A stretch of DNA of 32,544 bases from Myxococcales bacterium (GTDB lineage Bacteria > Myxococcota_A > Polyangia > Fen-1088): contig PNBO01000217.1 in the NCBI GenBank assembly GCA_003136095.1, positions 37,184-69,727 on the forward strand, given 5' to 3'. Below are positions 13,736 to 22,761 of the stretch, piece after piece (within the stretch, counting starts at the first letter, position 1; each line of letters opens with the position of its first letter). Under the pieces are notes generated by a model. The model had not been told where the DNA came from. It did no database searches and worked only from the letters and a program-made list of their open reading frames with translations. The position numbers were made by a program, and so were the translations under genes.

Positions 13736-14872
13736 ATGGACACGCGGGTTCGCACCGCCGTCAGGGCCACGCGGCAGCGGCTGGGAATGCAACAGCAGGT
13801 TCTGGCCGAGGCCATTGGCGTCAGCCGGCAGACACTCAGCCTGATCGAGGCTGGCGAAACCGTCCCTTCCACGCAGATTGCCCTGGCCCTGGCGCGAGAG
13901 TTGCGATGCCGTGTGGAAGATCTCTTCAGCCTGCATCGCGATGGACAGGTCATCGAGGCCGAGCTCGCCAGTGAAGCGGAGCCAAGCGCCAGAGGTGCCC
14001 GCAAGCGGCGAGTGTCGCTGGGGTGGGTCGCGGATCGCTGGGTTGCCCGCGCGCTCGAAACCGACGAAGCCTTGGCACTCGGAACGCCGGCCGACGGAAT
14101 CGCCACCCTGTCGACCGAGAAGGGCAAAACCAAGGCGCGGGTTCGCCCCCTGCGTGACGTGGAATCGCTCCAACGCAATCTCCTGGTCGCCGGGTGCGAT
14201 CCAGCCCTTGGCGTGCTTGGGCGCCACCTGGAAGAGCGCTTCCGTGGTCCCCGCCTGCATTGGATCGAGAAGGCCAGCCGGCCCGCGCTAGAGGAGCTGG
14301 CCCAAAAACGCGTCCACATCGCTGGGATGCATCTCCTGGGACAGGGCAGTGCCGGTGACAACGCCACGGCTGTGCGGGAGCGGTTCGGCTCGGAGCCCAT
14401 GGTGCTGGTCACGCTGGCTTCCTGGGAACAGGGGTTCGTGAGCCGAGCCGAGCGGAAATACCGTAGCGCCTCGGACATGGAACGAAAAGGCACCCGCATC
14501 ATCGCGCGCGAGGCGGGCGCCGGCGCGCAAGAGTTGCTGGAAGCCGTGTTTCGCAAAGCGGGCCGCGCGTGGAAGCACGACACGCCGGTGGCGATCGCGC
14601 GTGGGCATCGGGCGGTGGCGCAGATGGTGGCCATGGGCATCGGCGATGTCGGCGTCGCCACGCGATCCGCCGCGGCGAGCTTCGGGCTGCACTTCGAGGC
14701 GCTCGCGGAAGCGCGATTCGATCTCGTCTTCCCGGCTGCCCTGGCCGCGCAGCCGCAGGTGCAGGCGCTACTTGATTGCCTAGCGAGCGCGCGGTTTCGC
14801 CAGGACATCGCCGGCATGACCGGCTATGAAACCGCTCGCACGGGAATGGCATGCACGGAGGCGCAGGCTTGA
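13736..14872 (+). CDS. XRE-family regulator fused to a periplasmic-binding-protein-like (molybdate-type) domain
   Basis: A 378-residue protein. Residues 6-65 are an XRE-type helix-turn-helix (VLAEAIGVSRQTLSLIEAGE). A variable linker follows, then from about 145 a PBP-like domain (SLQRNLLVAGCDPALGVL, IAGMHLLGQG, DTPVAIARGHRAVAQMVAMG, GDVGVATRSAAASFGL). This fusion is typical of molybdate/tungstate-responsive regulators in place of ModE. It probably senses substrate and controls the downstream modABC set. ATG 13736 is preferred, with AGGA at 13721-13724; upstream in-frame starts at 13691 (GTG) and 13706 (ATG) lack ribosome sites. The stop overlaps the TTG start of modA. Confidence 0.88.
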   Translation: MDTRVRTAVRATRQRLGMQQQVLAEAIGVSRQTLSLIEAGETVPSTQIALALARELRCRVEDLFSLHRDGQVIEAELASEAEPSARGARKRRVSLGWVADRWVARALETDEALALGTPADGIATLSTEKGKTKARVRPLRDVESLQRNLLVAGCDPALGVLGRHLEERFRGPRLHWIEKASRPALEELAQKRVHIAGMHLLGQGSAGDNATAVRERFGSEPMVLVTLASWEQGFVSRAERKYRSASDMERKGTRIIAREAGAGAQELLEAVFRKAGRAWKHDTPVAIARGHRAVAQMVAMGIGDVGVATRSAAASFGLHFEALAEARFDLVFPAALAAQPQVQALLDCLASARFRQDIAGMTGYETARTGMACTEAQA

Positions 14873-15672
14873 ATCGTCGCGCGGCTCTCCGCTTCTTATT
14901 GGTTGCGCTGTGCCTGGCCACGCCGCTTTGGGCAACGCCGGCCGTTGCGGCCGAGGCGCAAGAACTGACCGTGTTTGCGGCGGCCTCGCTACGCGAGGTC
15001 TTCCAGGCCCTCGCGCTGACCTTCGAAAAGCAGCACCCAAACGTCAAGGTCGGCTTCAACTTCGCCGGTAGCCAGGATCTTCGCGTGCAGATTGCGCACG
15101 GCGCCAAGGTGGACGTGTTCGCCTCGGCCGACTGGAAGAACATGAAGCTTCTGGCAAACCAGGGCATGGTCCTTTCTCCGGCGGTATTCGCGCGCAATCT
15201 GCCGGTCGTGGTCGTGCCGAAGAACAACCCGGCCAAGGTCGCCAACTTCTCCGATCTGCCCAGGGTCACCCACTTGGTTCTGGGCGCGTCCGAAACGCCG
15301 ATCGGCGCCTACACGGATGCCATCCTGGCCGCGGCCGAGAAACTCCACGGCAAATCCTTCGGGGAGAAGGTGCGGGCGAGCGTGCGCTCGCGCGAGCTGA
15401 ACGTGCGCCAGGTGTTGACCAAGGTGGCCTTGGGTGAAGGCGACGCGGGCATCGTCTACCGGACCGACGCGCTGACCATGCCCGACAAGGTCCAGGTCAT
15501 CGAGATCCCGAGCGCGCTCAACGTCGTCGCGGAATATCCGATCGCGGCGCTCAAGGCCGCGCCCCGTCCCGACCTGGCGCGCGAGCTCGTGAAGTTGGTG
15601 CTATCCAAGGAGGGGGAGAAGGTTCTGAGCGCGGCGGGGTTCAACGCGGCCGAAGCGCAGGCGAAAAAGTGA
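14869..15672 (+). CDS. modA: Molybdate ABC transporter substrate-binding protein ModA
   Basis: A 267-residue protein. A signal peptide (residues 1 to about 28, ending PAVAAEA) precedes a type II periplasmic-binding domain with LTVFAAASLREVF, VGFNFAGSQDLRVQI, VDVFASADWKNM, RVTHLVLGASETPIGAY and GIVYRTDAL, all ModA signatures. The two Ser contacts for the oxyanion lie in AAASL and AGSQ. TTG at 14869 is chosen as start because GGAGG sits seven bases upstream (14857-14861); an ATG at 14851 would add six residues. The start overlaps the regulator's stop and the end overlaps modB. Molybdate or tungstate is the likely ligand. Confidence 0.93.
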   Translation: MNRRAALRFLLVALCLATPLWATPAVAAEAQELTVFAAASLREVFQALALTFEKQHPNVKVGFNFAGSQDLRVQIAHGAKVDVFASADWKNMKLLANQGMVLSPAVFARNLPVVVVPKNNPAKVANFSDLPRVTHLVLGASETPIGAYTDAILAAAEKLHGKSFGEKVRASVRSRELNVRQVLTKVALGEGDAGIVYRTDALTMPDKVQVIEIPSALNVVAEYPIAALKAAPRPDLARELVKLVLSKEGEKVLSAAGFNAAEAQAKK

Positions 15673-16502
15673 GAGTCCAGCTCCTCTCCCGAGCGAGAAG
15701 TCGGCATCTCTATGGCGCCGTCATGGTCGGCCTGGGCGGAATTCTGCTGCTCTTCCTCGTGCTCCCCTTCGTGGCCTTGCTGCTCGACGGCGGCCCCGAT
15801 TCCATCCTGCGCGGGCTCGGCTGCGCGTTGACCTGGCCGGCGCTGCGCCTCAGCCTGGGCACGAGCCTCATTTCGGTTGCACTGGTCGTGCTTGGCGGCA
15901 CGCCGCTGGCCTGGTGGCTGGCGCGATCCCGCTGGCGCTCGGCGCGCTGGTTGGAGATCCTGCTGCAACTTCCCGTCGTGATTCCACCCGCGGTGGGCGG
16001 CATCGCCCTGCTCCTCGCCTTTGGCCGGCGCGGGCTGTTCGGCGAAACTCTGGAGCGCCTGGGCTGGACGCCCGCCTTCAGCTCCGTCGCGGTGGTCATG
16101 GCCCAGATCTTCGTTTCGGCTCCCTTCTACATGCAGGCCGCGGTACAAGCCTTCGGCCGCCTGGATCGCAACCTGCTGGCGGTCGGGCGCAGCCTGGGGG
16201 CCTCGCCGCCGCGCCTCTTCTTCCAGGTTGCCTTGCCGCTCGCCCGGCCATGGCTGATCGGTGGCGCGGCGATGACCTGGGCACGAGCGCTCGGGGAATT
16301 CGGCGCCACCTTGATGTTCGCCGGCAACATGACGGGCAAGACGCAGACCCTGCCGCTCGCCATCTACACGGCCCTGGAGCTCGACATTCACACCGCGCAG
16401 GCCCTGTCGCTCTTGCTGGTCGCTTTCGCCTTCGCGCTGCTGCTCTTCCTCCGGCGATTCAATCGCACCGTGGAAATCGGGCGAAGGCCGGCAGCATCAT
16501 GA
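15669..16502 (+). CDS. modB: Molybdate ABC transporter permease ModB
   Basis: A 277-residue inner-membrane protein with five or six helices and the EAA loop AVGRSLGASPPRLFFQVALPLARP, where the ATPase docks. It has the ModB signatures PLAWWLARS, LQLPVVIPPAVGGIALL and ARALGEFGATLMFAGNM. The GTG start at 15669 overlaps the TGA of modA (GTGA), and the stop overlaps the modC ATG (ATGA), so the three are made in step. It forms the channel for molybdate taken from ModA. Confidence 0.95.
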   Translation: MRVQLLSRARSRHLYGAVMVGLGGILLLFLVLPFVALLLDGGPDSILRGLGCALTWPALRLSLGTSLISVALVVLGGTPLAWWLARSRWRSARWLEILLQLPVVIPPAVGGIALLLAFGRRGLFGETLERLGWTPAFSSVAVVMAQIFVSAPFYMQAAVQAFGRLDRNLLAVGRSLGASPPRLFFQVALPLARPWLIGGAAMTWARALGEFGATLMFAGNMTGKTQTLPLAIYTALELDIHTAQALSLLLVAFAFALLLFLRRFNRTVEIGRRPAAS

Positions 16503-17299
16503 CCGCCGCTCCCGTTCGCCGGCTCTCGGTCGCGGTTGAAGCCGCGCTGGGGCCATTTCTGTTGCAAGCCACGCTGGAGGTTGGCACCGAGCCCCTGGCG
16601 CTGGTAGGGCCCAACGGCTCCGGCAAGACCAGCGTGCTGCTGGCCATTCTGGGGCTGCTCAAGCTTGAACGCGGCCGCATCGCACTGGGGGACGAGATTC
16701 TCTTTGACCGGGACCGAACCATCGATCGGCCCACGGAGGAGCGCCACCTTGCCTATCTGCCCCAGGATTTCGGACTCTTCCCGCACCTGACGGCGGCGCA
16801 AAACGTGGCGTTCGCGCTCGCGTGTGGGCCGGACCTGGCGAGCCGAAAGCAGCGGCGTAGCCAGGCCATGGCGTGGCTCGACCGCTTTGGACTCGGCAGC
16901 GTGGCCAACCGGAACCCATCGCAGCTTTCCGGCGGGGAGCGGCAGCGCATCGCCCTCGCCCGCGCCATGGCCTCGTCACCGAAGGCATTGCTCCTCGATG
17001 AACCCACGGCTTCGCTCGACGTCGAGGCCCGCCTCGAGGTGCGGGCGTTCCTCGCCGAATCCATCCGCTCGCTCGGCTTGCCCACCGTGCTGGTCACCCA
17101 CGATGTCATGGATGTGGAAGCGCTCGCGGGGCGCGTGGCGGTGCTCGAGAAGGGGCGAGTCGCGGCTTGCGGCCCGCTCGGCGACATCCGCAAAACCCCA
17201 CCCACGCTGTTTGCCAGCCGACTCTTCTCCTCGCCCGCGCCGGTGGGCGCCGACGCAAATCCAGGCCCGCTCAACGACGGTCAGTTCCGTCACAACTGA
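16499..17299 (+). CDS. modC: Molybdate ABC transporter ATP-binding protein ModC, short form
   Basis: A 266-residue ABC ATPase with Walker A GPNGSGKT (37-44), Q-loop LPQDFGLFP, signature LSGGERQ (143-149), Walker B ALLLDEP (163-169), and the switch His201 (VTHD). After the ATPase domain about 50 residues remain, too few for the C-terminal TOBE/Mop molybdate-sensing domain of E. coli ModC. Substrate-dependent trans-inhibition at the ATPase is therefore probably absent, and sensing may rest with the upstream regulator. The ATG at 16499 overlaps the modB stop. The next gene follows after 17 bp. Confidence 0.94.
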   Translation: MTAAPVRRLSVAVEAALGPFLLQATLEVGTEPLALVGPNGSGKTSVLLAILGLLKLERGRIALGDEILFDRDRTIDRPTEERHLAYLPQDFGLFPHLTAAQNVAFALACGPDLASRKQRRSQAMAWLDRFGLGSVANRNPSQLSGGERQRIALARAMASSPKALLLDEPTASLDVEARLEVRAFLAESIRSLGLPTVLVTHDVMDVEALAGRVAVLEKGRVAACGPLGDIRKTPPTLFASRLFSSPAPVGADANPGPLNDGQFRHN

Positions 17300-17316
17300 A
17301 GTAGGAGGTTCCTGCC

Positions 17317-18930
17317 ATGTCACGGAGTCATGCACGCAAGCTTCGATTTGTCACCACTGTGCTGCTGTCGCTGACCGTCGCAGACGTATTGCCAGGATGT
17401 GGCAGCGATTCAGGCGGCAAGACGGATACGGGTGTGCCACCGACCGATGCCGCGAAAGATGTGCCGCCCATCGCGGATTTGCCTCCCACATTTGTAGACG
17501 TAGCCGTGGCCGACACCTTAGCCAAAGACGACGCCCCCATCACTCCAATCGACACCGCCCAGATCGATGTCCCGCAGATCGATGCCGCCATAGCCGACCT
17601 CGCCATCGACACGGGATCGGGCGTGGATGTTGGCCCCGTCGTGGACAGTGGCGGCATCGATGGCGCCCCTGCAACTGCTTGTTCGTCGCTGGTGAATCCC
17701 CTCTATGTCATGAGTGGTGACACGCAGGTGCCGGTGCTGAAGGTTCTCGGGAAGGCCCTGCGGCAAAGCGCGAATCCCGTGACCCTGGTGTGGTACGCGA
17801 CGGGCTCCTGCACCATCATCGACGCCGTCTACAACGGCACTCCGCTGAAGCAGGTACCGTCCTACATTCCCGCCGACGCCACCTGGGATCCCAGCGCCGG
17901 CGCGGTGCCGACCTGTGCCCTGGAAAGCTCAGGCCACAGCATCGACCTCGGGATTCCCATCGTCTTCCCCGAGGCATGCACCACGGCCACGCCGCCCGCT
18001 GATCTGGTTGCATTTAAGGGGCCGGTTCAGTCGATGATCTTCGTGGTCCCCCACTCCGCTTCACCCGAGGCCATCAGTTCGGAGCAGGCGAAACTGGTCT
18101 TCGGACAAGGCGCGGCAGGCAACATCGCGCCTTGGCTCGACCCGAACTTCTACTTCGTCCGCCCGCCAACCAAGGGCACGCAAGTCAGCCTGGGTGCGTT
18201 GATTGGCTTGCCGGCTGCGCAGTGGCTTGGACAGCAAATCAACCTCTCTCCCGATGTTGCAACCAAGGTGGCATCGTCGACCTCTCCCGAGAAGACCATC
18301 GGCATCCTGGGCAGCGAAATCTACGACAGCGCGACCAATCGGGCCAGCCTGAAAGCGCTGGCCTTCCAGGCAGTGGGACAGTCGAATGGGTTCCTCCCCG
18401 ATTCCACGGCCACGGCCTTCGACAAGCGCAGTCTCCGCGAAGGGCACTACGTTGCCTGGTCGCACGTGTTCTACTTGACGAAGCTCGCGTCCGCTGACGG
18501 CGGCGCCGCCCAGCCGGTCAACGCCAGCGCCAAGCTGCTCATCGACATCCTGACCAATGCGCCGAATCCTGGAATCCCCTCCGGGATCGATCCGGTCGCA
18601 CTGGTGGCGAACAAGGGACTCGTTCCCCTGTGCGCCATGACAGTGACCCGTTCCGTGGAAGGCGGCAATCTCTCGCTCTTCGCGCCACCCGATCCTTGCG
18701 GCTGCTACTACGAAAGCAAGGTCGGGACGCCGCCTGCCTCCTGCATCGCTTGCACGGCAGCCGCCCCCTGCGCAACCGCCACCACCTGCCGACACGGTTT
18801 CTGCGAGGCTGATGACGGCCGCACTTCTCTGAGCGATTGCAGCGCTCTTTCGAGTGGCGCGTCCCACACGCAGATTATCAACAACGCCTGCACGGCAGGC
18901 GCGCGCTTCGAGAGCGATCCGATTCCCTAG
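17317..18930 (+). CDS. PstS-like substrate-binding lipoprotein (first of a tandem pair)
   Basis: A 537-residue lipoprotein. The lipobox is VLPGC (Cys28), followed by a long Asp/Pro/Ala-rich linker to about residue 120. A type II binding-protein-like domain follows, with NPVTLVWYATGSCTIIDAV, GIPIVFPEAC, FKGPVQSMIFVVPHSASPEA, IGILGSEIYD, and PDSTATAFDKRSLREGHYVAW. The pattern resembles PstS-type binding proteins. The C-terminus is Cys-rich (CGCYYES, CxxC, GFCEADDGR). AGGAGG precedes the ATG. It follows modC by 17 bp, so it is probably a periplasm-facing partner of the ModABC importer. The ligand (molybdate, tungstate or phosphate) cannot be read. Confidence 0.82.
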   Translation: MSRSHARKLRFVTTVLLSLTVADVLPGCGSDSGGKTDTGVPPTDAAKDVPPIADLPPTFVDVAVADTLAKDDAPITPIDTAQIDVPQIDAAIADLAIDTGSGVDVGPVVDSGGIDGAPATACSSLVNPLYVMSGDTQVPVLKVLGKALRQSANPVTLVWYATGSCTIIDAVYNGTPLKQVPSYIPADATWDPSAGAVPTCALESSGHSIDLGIPIVFPEACTTATPPADLVAFKGPVQSMIFVVPHSASPEAISSEQAKLVFGQGAAGNIAPWLDPNFYFVRPPTKGTQVSLGALIGLPAAQWLGQQINLSPDVATKVASSTSPEKTIGILGSEIYDSATNRASLKALAFQAVGQSNGFLPDSTATAFDKRSLREGHYVAWSHVFYLTKLASADGGAAQPVNASAKLLIDILTNAPNPGIPSGIDPVALVANKGLVPLCAMTVTRSVEGGNLSLFAPPDPCGCYYESKVGTPPASCIACTAAAPCATATTCRHGFCEADDGRTSLSDCSALSSGASHTQIINNACTAGARFESDPIP

Positions 18931-18986
18931 AATCGCAAATCTTGCGCGCAAGCTCGACCGAACTATTGAATTTGGAGGTTCTCACC

Positions 18987-20561
18987 ATGCGCACCTGTTC
19001 CGTCTCGAAAGGCCTGTTGGCCCCTCTCTGCGTGTTTTCCCTGGCTGCTGCATTCACCCTGCTTGGATGCGGCAGCGATTTGGGAAGCCCGCCGACAGAT
19101 GCCGCAAAAGATGTGCCGGCCGCGGTCGACTCAGCCAACTCCAACCCGAGCTTGGACGCGGCCGGGGCCGAGGTACTTCCAAGCGACGCCGCTCCCATCG
19201 ACGCAGCCGCAGTCCCCATGGATGTCGCACCCATCGACGTCGCCGCCGCGGTCAATTCAGGCTCGGCGCCGGACAGTGCCGGGAGTGACACTTCGAACCT
19301 GCCCGCGTGTTCCTCGCTGGTGAACCCTCTCTACATCATGGCTGGTGACTGTCAGATTCCTGCTCTCAAGACTCTGGGAAAGATCCTGAGGCAAAGCGCG
19401 AATCCAGTGACCTTGGTGTGGCGCATGACACCGTCCTGCACCATCATCGACGCCTTCTACAACGGCACGCCGTTGAAACAGATTCCCTCTTACATTCCCG
19501 ACGACCCAGCCTGGGATCCCGTCACGAGCACGGTGCCGAGTTGCGCCTTGGAGAGCGCGGGGCACGGCGTGGACCTTGGCATGCCCATCGGTTTCCCCGA
19601 GTCCTGCTCGAGCGCGGTGCCGCCGAGCGATGTCGTCGCATTCAAGGGGCCCGTGCAGTCCCTGCTCTACGTGGTTCCTCATAGTGCCACGCCGGAGGCC
19701 ATCAGTTCAGGGCAAGCACGCCTGGTCTTTGGAACAGGCTCGACAGCCAATATTTCACCGTGGATCGACGAGAACTTCTATTTCATTCTCCAGCCCGCCA
19801 TGATGGTGCAAGTCAGCCTAGGCGCATTGATCGGCGTGCCGGCGGCGCAGTGGCATGGGCAGCAGCAAAACGGTCCAAGCGTCGTGGCGAACGCCGTGGC
19901 CACGTCCACATTCCCCGAAAAGACCATCGGCATTGTTGGTGGCACGATATTCGATAGTGGGAGCAACCGCGCTATCCTGAAGGCGCTCGCCTTCCAGGCG
20001 ACGGGGCAGGCGAACGGCTATCTGCCTGATTCCACGGCAACGGCCTTCGACAAGCGGAGTCTTCGCGATGGGCACTATGTTCCTTGGAACCAGATGGTCT
20101 ACTTGACCAAGGCGTCTTCCGCCGACGGTGGACCAATCCAACCAATCAACGCGACCGCCAAACTGGTGATCGATATCCTCACCAATGCTGCCAATCCTGG
20201 GATGCCGGCCGGGCTGGATCCCGTCGCGCTGGTGGCGCAGGGAGGACTTGTTCCACTTTGTGCGATGGCGGTGACCCGTACCACGGAGGGCGGCAGTCTC
20301 TCACTCTTGGCGCCTCCCGATCCTTGCGGCTGCTATTTCGAGAGCACGATCGGCACGCTGCCAGCCTCCTGCAAGCCTTGCTCGGGCAGCGCGGACTGCG
20401 CCGCGACCGGCACGGTCTGCCGTCATGGTTTCTGCGAAGCCGACGATGGCCGTACGTCGCTCAGCGATTGCAGCGCTCTTCCCGCGGGAGCCACGCATAC
20501 GCAGATCATCAACAATCCTTGCACCGCCGGGGCGCGCTTCGAGAGCGATCCGATCCCGTGA
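18987..20561 (+). CDS. PstS-like substrate-binding lipoprotein (second of a tandem pair)
   Basis: A 524-residue paralog of the preceding gene. The signal ends TLLGC, a shorter Asp/Ala/Pro-rich linker follows, and the binding domain is the same (NPVTLVWRMTPSCTIIDAF, GMPIGFPESC, FKGPVQSLLYVVPHSATPEA, IGIVGGTIFD, PDSTATAFDKRSLRDGHYVPW) with the same Cys-rich end. The two copies are closely similar along their whole length except in the linker. The ATG at 18987 has GGAGG at 18974-18978. The stop overlaps the GTG of the porin gene. Two copies may bind different oxyanions or the same one with different affinity. A 12-bp palindrome (18941-18952) lies between the copies. Confidence 0.82.
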   Translation: MRTCSVSKGLLAPLCVFSLAAAFTLLGCGSDLGSPPTDAAKDVPAAVDSANSNPSLDAAGAEVLPSDAAPIDAAAVPMDVAPIDVAAAVNSGSAPDSAGSDTSNLPACSSLVNPLYIMAGDCQIPALKTLGKILRQSANPVTLVWRMTPSCTIIDAFYNGTPLKQIPSYIPDDPAWDPVTSTVPSCALESAGHGVDLGMPIGFPESCSSAVPPSDVVAFKGPVQSLLYVVPHSATPEAISSGQARLVFGTGSTANISPWIDENFYFILQPAMMVQVSLGALIGVPAAQWHGQQQNGPSVVANAVATSTFPEKTIGIVGGTIFDSGSNRAILKALAFQATGQANGYLPDSTATAFDKRSLRDGHYVPWNQMVYLTKASSADGGPIQPINATAKLVIDILTNAANPGMPAGLDPVALVAQGGLVPLCAMAVTRTTEGGSLSLLAPPDPCGCYFESTIGTLPASCKPCSGSADCAATGTVCRHGFCEADDGRTSLSDCSALPAGATHTQIINNPCTAGARFESDPIP

Positions 20562-21856
20562 AAACCCGAATCCTCATTGCGGCTTTGAGCGGGCTCGTCC
20601 CGGTCGGGGCGCCATGGGGCACCTTGGCGGGGGACGCAACCGCGCCAACCGAAACATCGCTGGCGAGCCCGTCCTCCGGGTTGCTTGAAGGAAAGGACTG
20701 GAAGGTCGCGGCCGGCGGATTTCTCCAAGCCGATGCCGTGGTGATGGACCAATCTTCGCAGGACCAGCTCTCTCCGTCGGGCGGGGCGCCGCTCAACACC
20801 GAACGATTTCTGATTCGACGGGCACACCTTTCCGTCGAGGCCCACCGTCGTGCCCTGGGGGCCGTGATCGAGTTGGAAGGAAGTACGGTCAGCGGCATGG
20901 CGGTGGGGTTGGCGCGGGCAGAGCTCATGCTGGGCTGGGCGCGACCTGGGTGGAACCTCGAGCTTGGCCTCGGCCTGGTTCGCATTCCGTTTGGCCTGGA
21001 AGTTCAGGAATGGTATCCGGATCGATTCTTCTTGGAACGCAGCAACGTCAGCCGGGCGCTCTTTCCCGGCATCCTGGACCTGGGTGCGCGCGCGCAGGGT
21101 TCTTGGCGGTTCTTTCGCGTGCAGGTGGCCGTCATGAATGGCAACCCGCTCGGGGATGCGTCTTTCCCCGCGCGCGATCCGAATGCCGCCAAGGATCTCG
21201 TCGGACGGCTCGGGGTAGACTCCACCGTGGCGGGCAAGGTCCACATCAGCGCCGGGCTTTCCGCGTTGAAAGGCACGGGGTTTCATCCCGGCACGCCAGC
21301 GACCAAGGACGTCCTCTTCTGGCGCGATCAGAACGAAGACGGCATCGTCGAGCTCAGCGAGATCCAGGTGATTCCGGGCCGCGCGGCGACGCCTTCACAG
21401 AACTTCTCGCGGTTTGCTGTCGGGGCGGATGGGCGAATTGGCGCCGTGCTGCCCCGCCTTGGGAATTCGGTGGCCTTCGGTGAAGTGGTTTGGGCCGCCA
21501 ATTTGGATCGTGGGATTCTTCCAGCCGATCCAGTCGCCAGTGGCCGTGACCTGCGGGAATTCGGCTGGGTCGTGGGGGTCAGCCAGGAGCTCACGTCGCG
21601 GGCCGCGCTTGGGATCCGCTATGACTTCTACAACCCGGACGTGGATGCCTATCGCCAGGTGCCCATGGTTCTCGTGCCCAAGGATGTGTCCTTGCGTACC
21701 TGGACGTTCGCACTTTCGTGGGGCGGGTTGGGTCGCAACCGCTTGACCCTTGAATATCAGCACAACCACAACTCCCTGGCCGTGGCCGCGGACGGATCGC
21801 CCACCGCCCTGGCCGCGGACACGTTGACCCTGCGCGGGCAAATGGTCTTCCCATGA
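20558..21856 (+). CDS. OprO/OprP-like outer-membrane porin
   Basis: A 432-residue protein. A signal peptide (residues 1 to about 25, ending TLAG) precedes a chain of short amphipathic beta strands typical of a porin barrel (FLIRRAHLSVEAHRRALGAVIELEG, WNLELGLGLVRIPFGLEVQE). The pattern RFLIRRAHL, PFG and FFLERSN resembles the phosphate-selective porin O/P family. Such porins pass anions through Arg/Lys-lined channels. The GTG at 20558 overlaps the stop of the second PstS-like gene, and the stop overlaps the next ATG. Its position between binding lipoproteins and a TonB receptor suggests it lets the oxyanion cross the outer membrane. Confidence 0.82.
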   Translation: MKTRILIAALSGLVPVGAPWGTLAGDATAPTETSLASPSSGLLEGKDWKVAAGGFLQADAVVMDQSSQDQLSPSGGAPLNTERFLIRRAHLSVEAHRRALGAVIELEGSTVSGMAVGLARAELMLGWARPGWNLELGLGLVRIPFGLEVQEWYPDRFFLERSNVSRALFPGILDLGARAQGSWRFFRVQVAVMNGNPLGDASFPARDPNAAKDLVGRLGVDSTVAGKVHISAGLSALKGTGFHPGTPATKDVLFWRDQNEDGIVELSEIQVIPGRAATPSQNFSRFAVGADGRIGAVLPRLGNSVAFGEVVWAANLDRGILPADPVASGRDLREFGWVVGVSQELTSRAALGIRYDFYNPDVDAYRQVPMVLVPKDVSLRTWTFALSWGGLGRNRLTLEYQHNHNSLAVAADGSPTALAADTLTLRGQMVFP

Positions 21857-22761
21857 GACGCAAGCGCTGCATGCTGCTTCTGGCTTGTCCTGTCGCCCTG
21901 GCCGCGTGCGGGGGCATCGCCAGTGACACGGGCTTGGAAGCCGTCCTGCGCGTGGCTGGCGGCCAGTTCTATCGCGGCTCAATCGACAAGCTGGCCGGCT
22001 CCGGTGGTCCCAACGTCGTGGATCTGCTGAATAGCCAGAGCGTGATCACCCCCGGCCTGCAAAACAAGCAGATCTCCGGCCGTCTGGATCCGAGCGCCAT
22101 GGCCGTGGCCATCGGCCTGGCCGGCGACGTCGGCTACTGGATTCTCGCGACGGACGTGCCCGATGCGGACAGCCCCACGCAGCCGACGTTTCACGCCAGC
22201 TTGGCTTTTTCGCCATCACTGCCGCAGACCTCCTACGACCTGATGGTTCGTGCGATCTCCCCTCCCGATGCGATCGGTCCCGCCGCGCACGCGGCGCTGG
22301 ACGTCCAGCAGACCCTGCCGCCCAGCGGGGCTCTAGTGATTTCACTGTGGTGGGACACGGAATCCGATCTCGACCTGCATGTGGTCGATGCCTACGGCGT
22401 AGAGATCTGGGCGGGAAACATCAACTCGTACGATCGGTATGCGGTGACTCCGACCACCGACGCTGGAGCCTGGAACGAGGGTGGCATCCTGGACTTCGAT
22501 TCCAACGCAGGCTGCGTCATCGACGGCCGTTGCAATGAGAATGTCGTGTGGTCGGTGGGCCCGCCCGCCGGGGACTACGTGGCTCGCGTCGACACGTTCT
22601 CTCTGTGCGGAAATTCCGCCGCGCGCTGGACCGTGGAGGCGTTCCTTGACGGGACCTCCCTGGGTAGAGCCGAGGGCGAGGCTGTCCCGTCGGACCAGCG
22701 GTTTAGCAAGGGTCAGGGCAGTGGCTTGACGGCCTTGTCATTCACCATTCCACCGCCATGA
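21853..22761 (+). CDS. Lipoprotein with a YfaP/DUF2135-like domain
   Basis: A 302-residue lipoprotein (VALAAC lipobox, Cys19). The first half (about 20-150) is not recognised. From about 155 it has a beta-rich domain with LWWDTESDLDLHVVDAYG, a disulfide-like Cys pair (NAGCVIDGRC), and PAGDYVARVDTFSLCGN. This resembles DUF2135/YfaP domains, which are calcium-like Asp-rich sandwiches of unknown function. The ATG overlaps the porin stop and its stop overlaps the TonB receptor ATG. It may sit at the outer membrane with the receptor. Confidence 0.7.
   Translation: MRRKRCMLLLACPVALAACGGIASDTGLEAVLRVAGGQFYRGSIDKLAGSGGPNVVDLLNSQSVITPGLQNKQISGRLDPSAMAVAIGLAGDVGYWILATDVPDADSPTQPTFHASLAFSPSLPQTSYDLMVRAISPPDAIGPAAHAALDVQQTLPPSGALVISLWWDTESDLDLHVVDAYGVEIWAGNINSYDRYAVTPTTDAGAWNEGGILDFDSNAGCVIDGRCNENVVWSVGPPAGDYVARVDTFSLCGNSAARWTVEAFLDGTSLGRAEGEAVPSDQRFSKGQGSGLTALSFTIPPP

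Noticed and set aside
15456-16391. Minus-strand frame of 311 residues opposite modA/modB
   Set aside because: Gln/Glu/Arg-rich shadow; sense genes are clearly modA and modB.
18941-18952. 12-bp palindrome CTTGCGCGCAAG between the tandem lipoproteins
   Set aside because: Lies inside a tight operon, with no promoter elements beside it; a GC-rich palindrome of this size can occur by chance.
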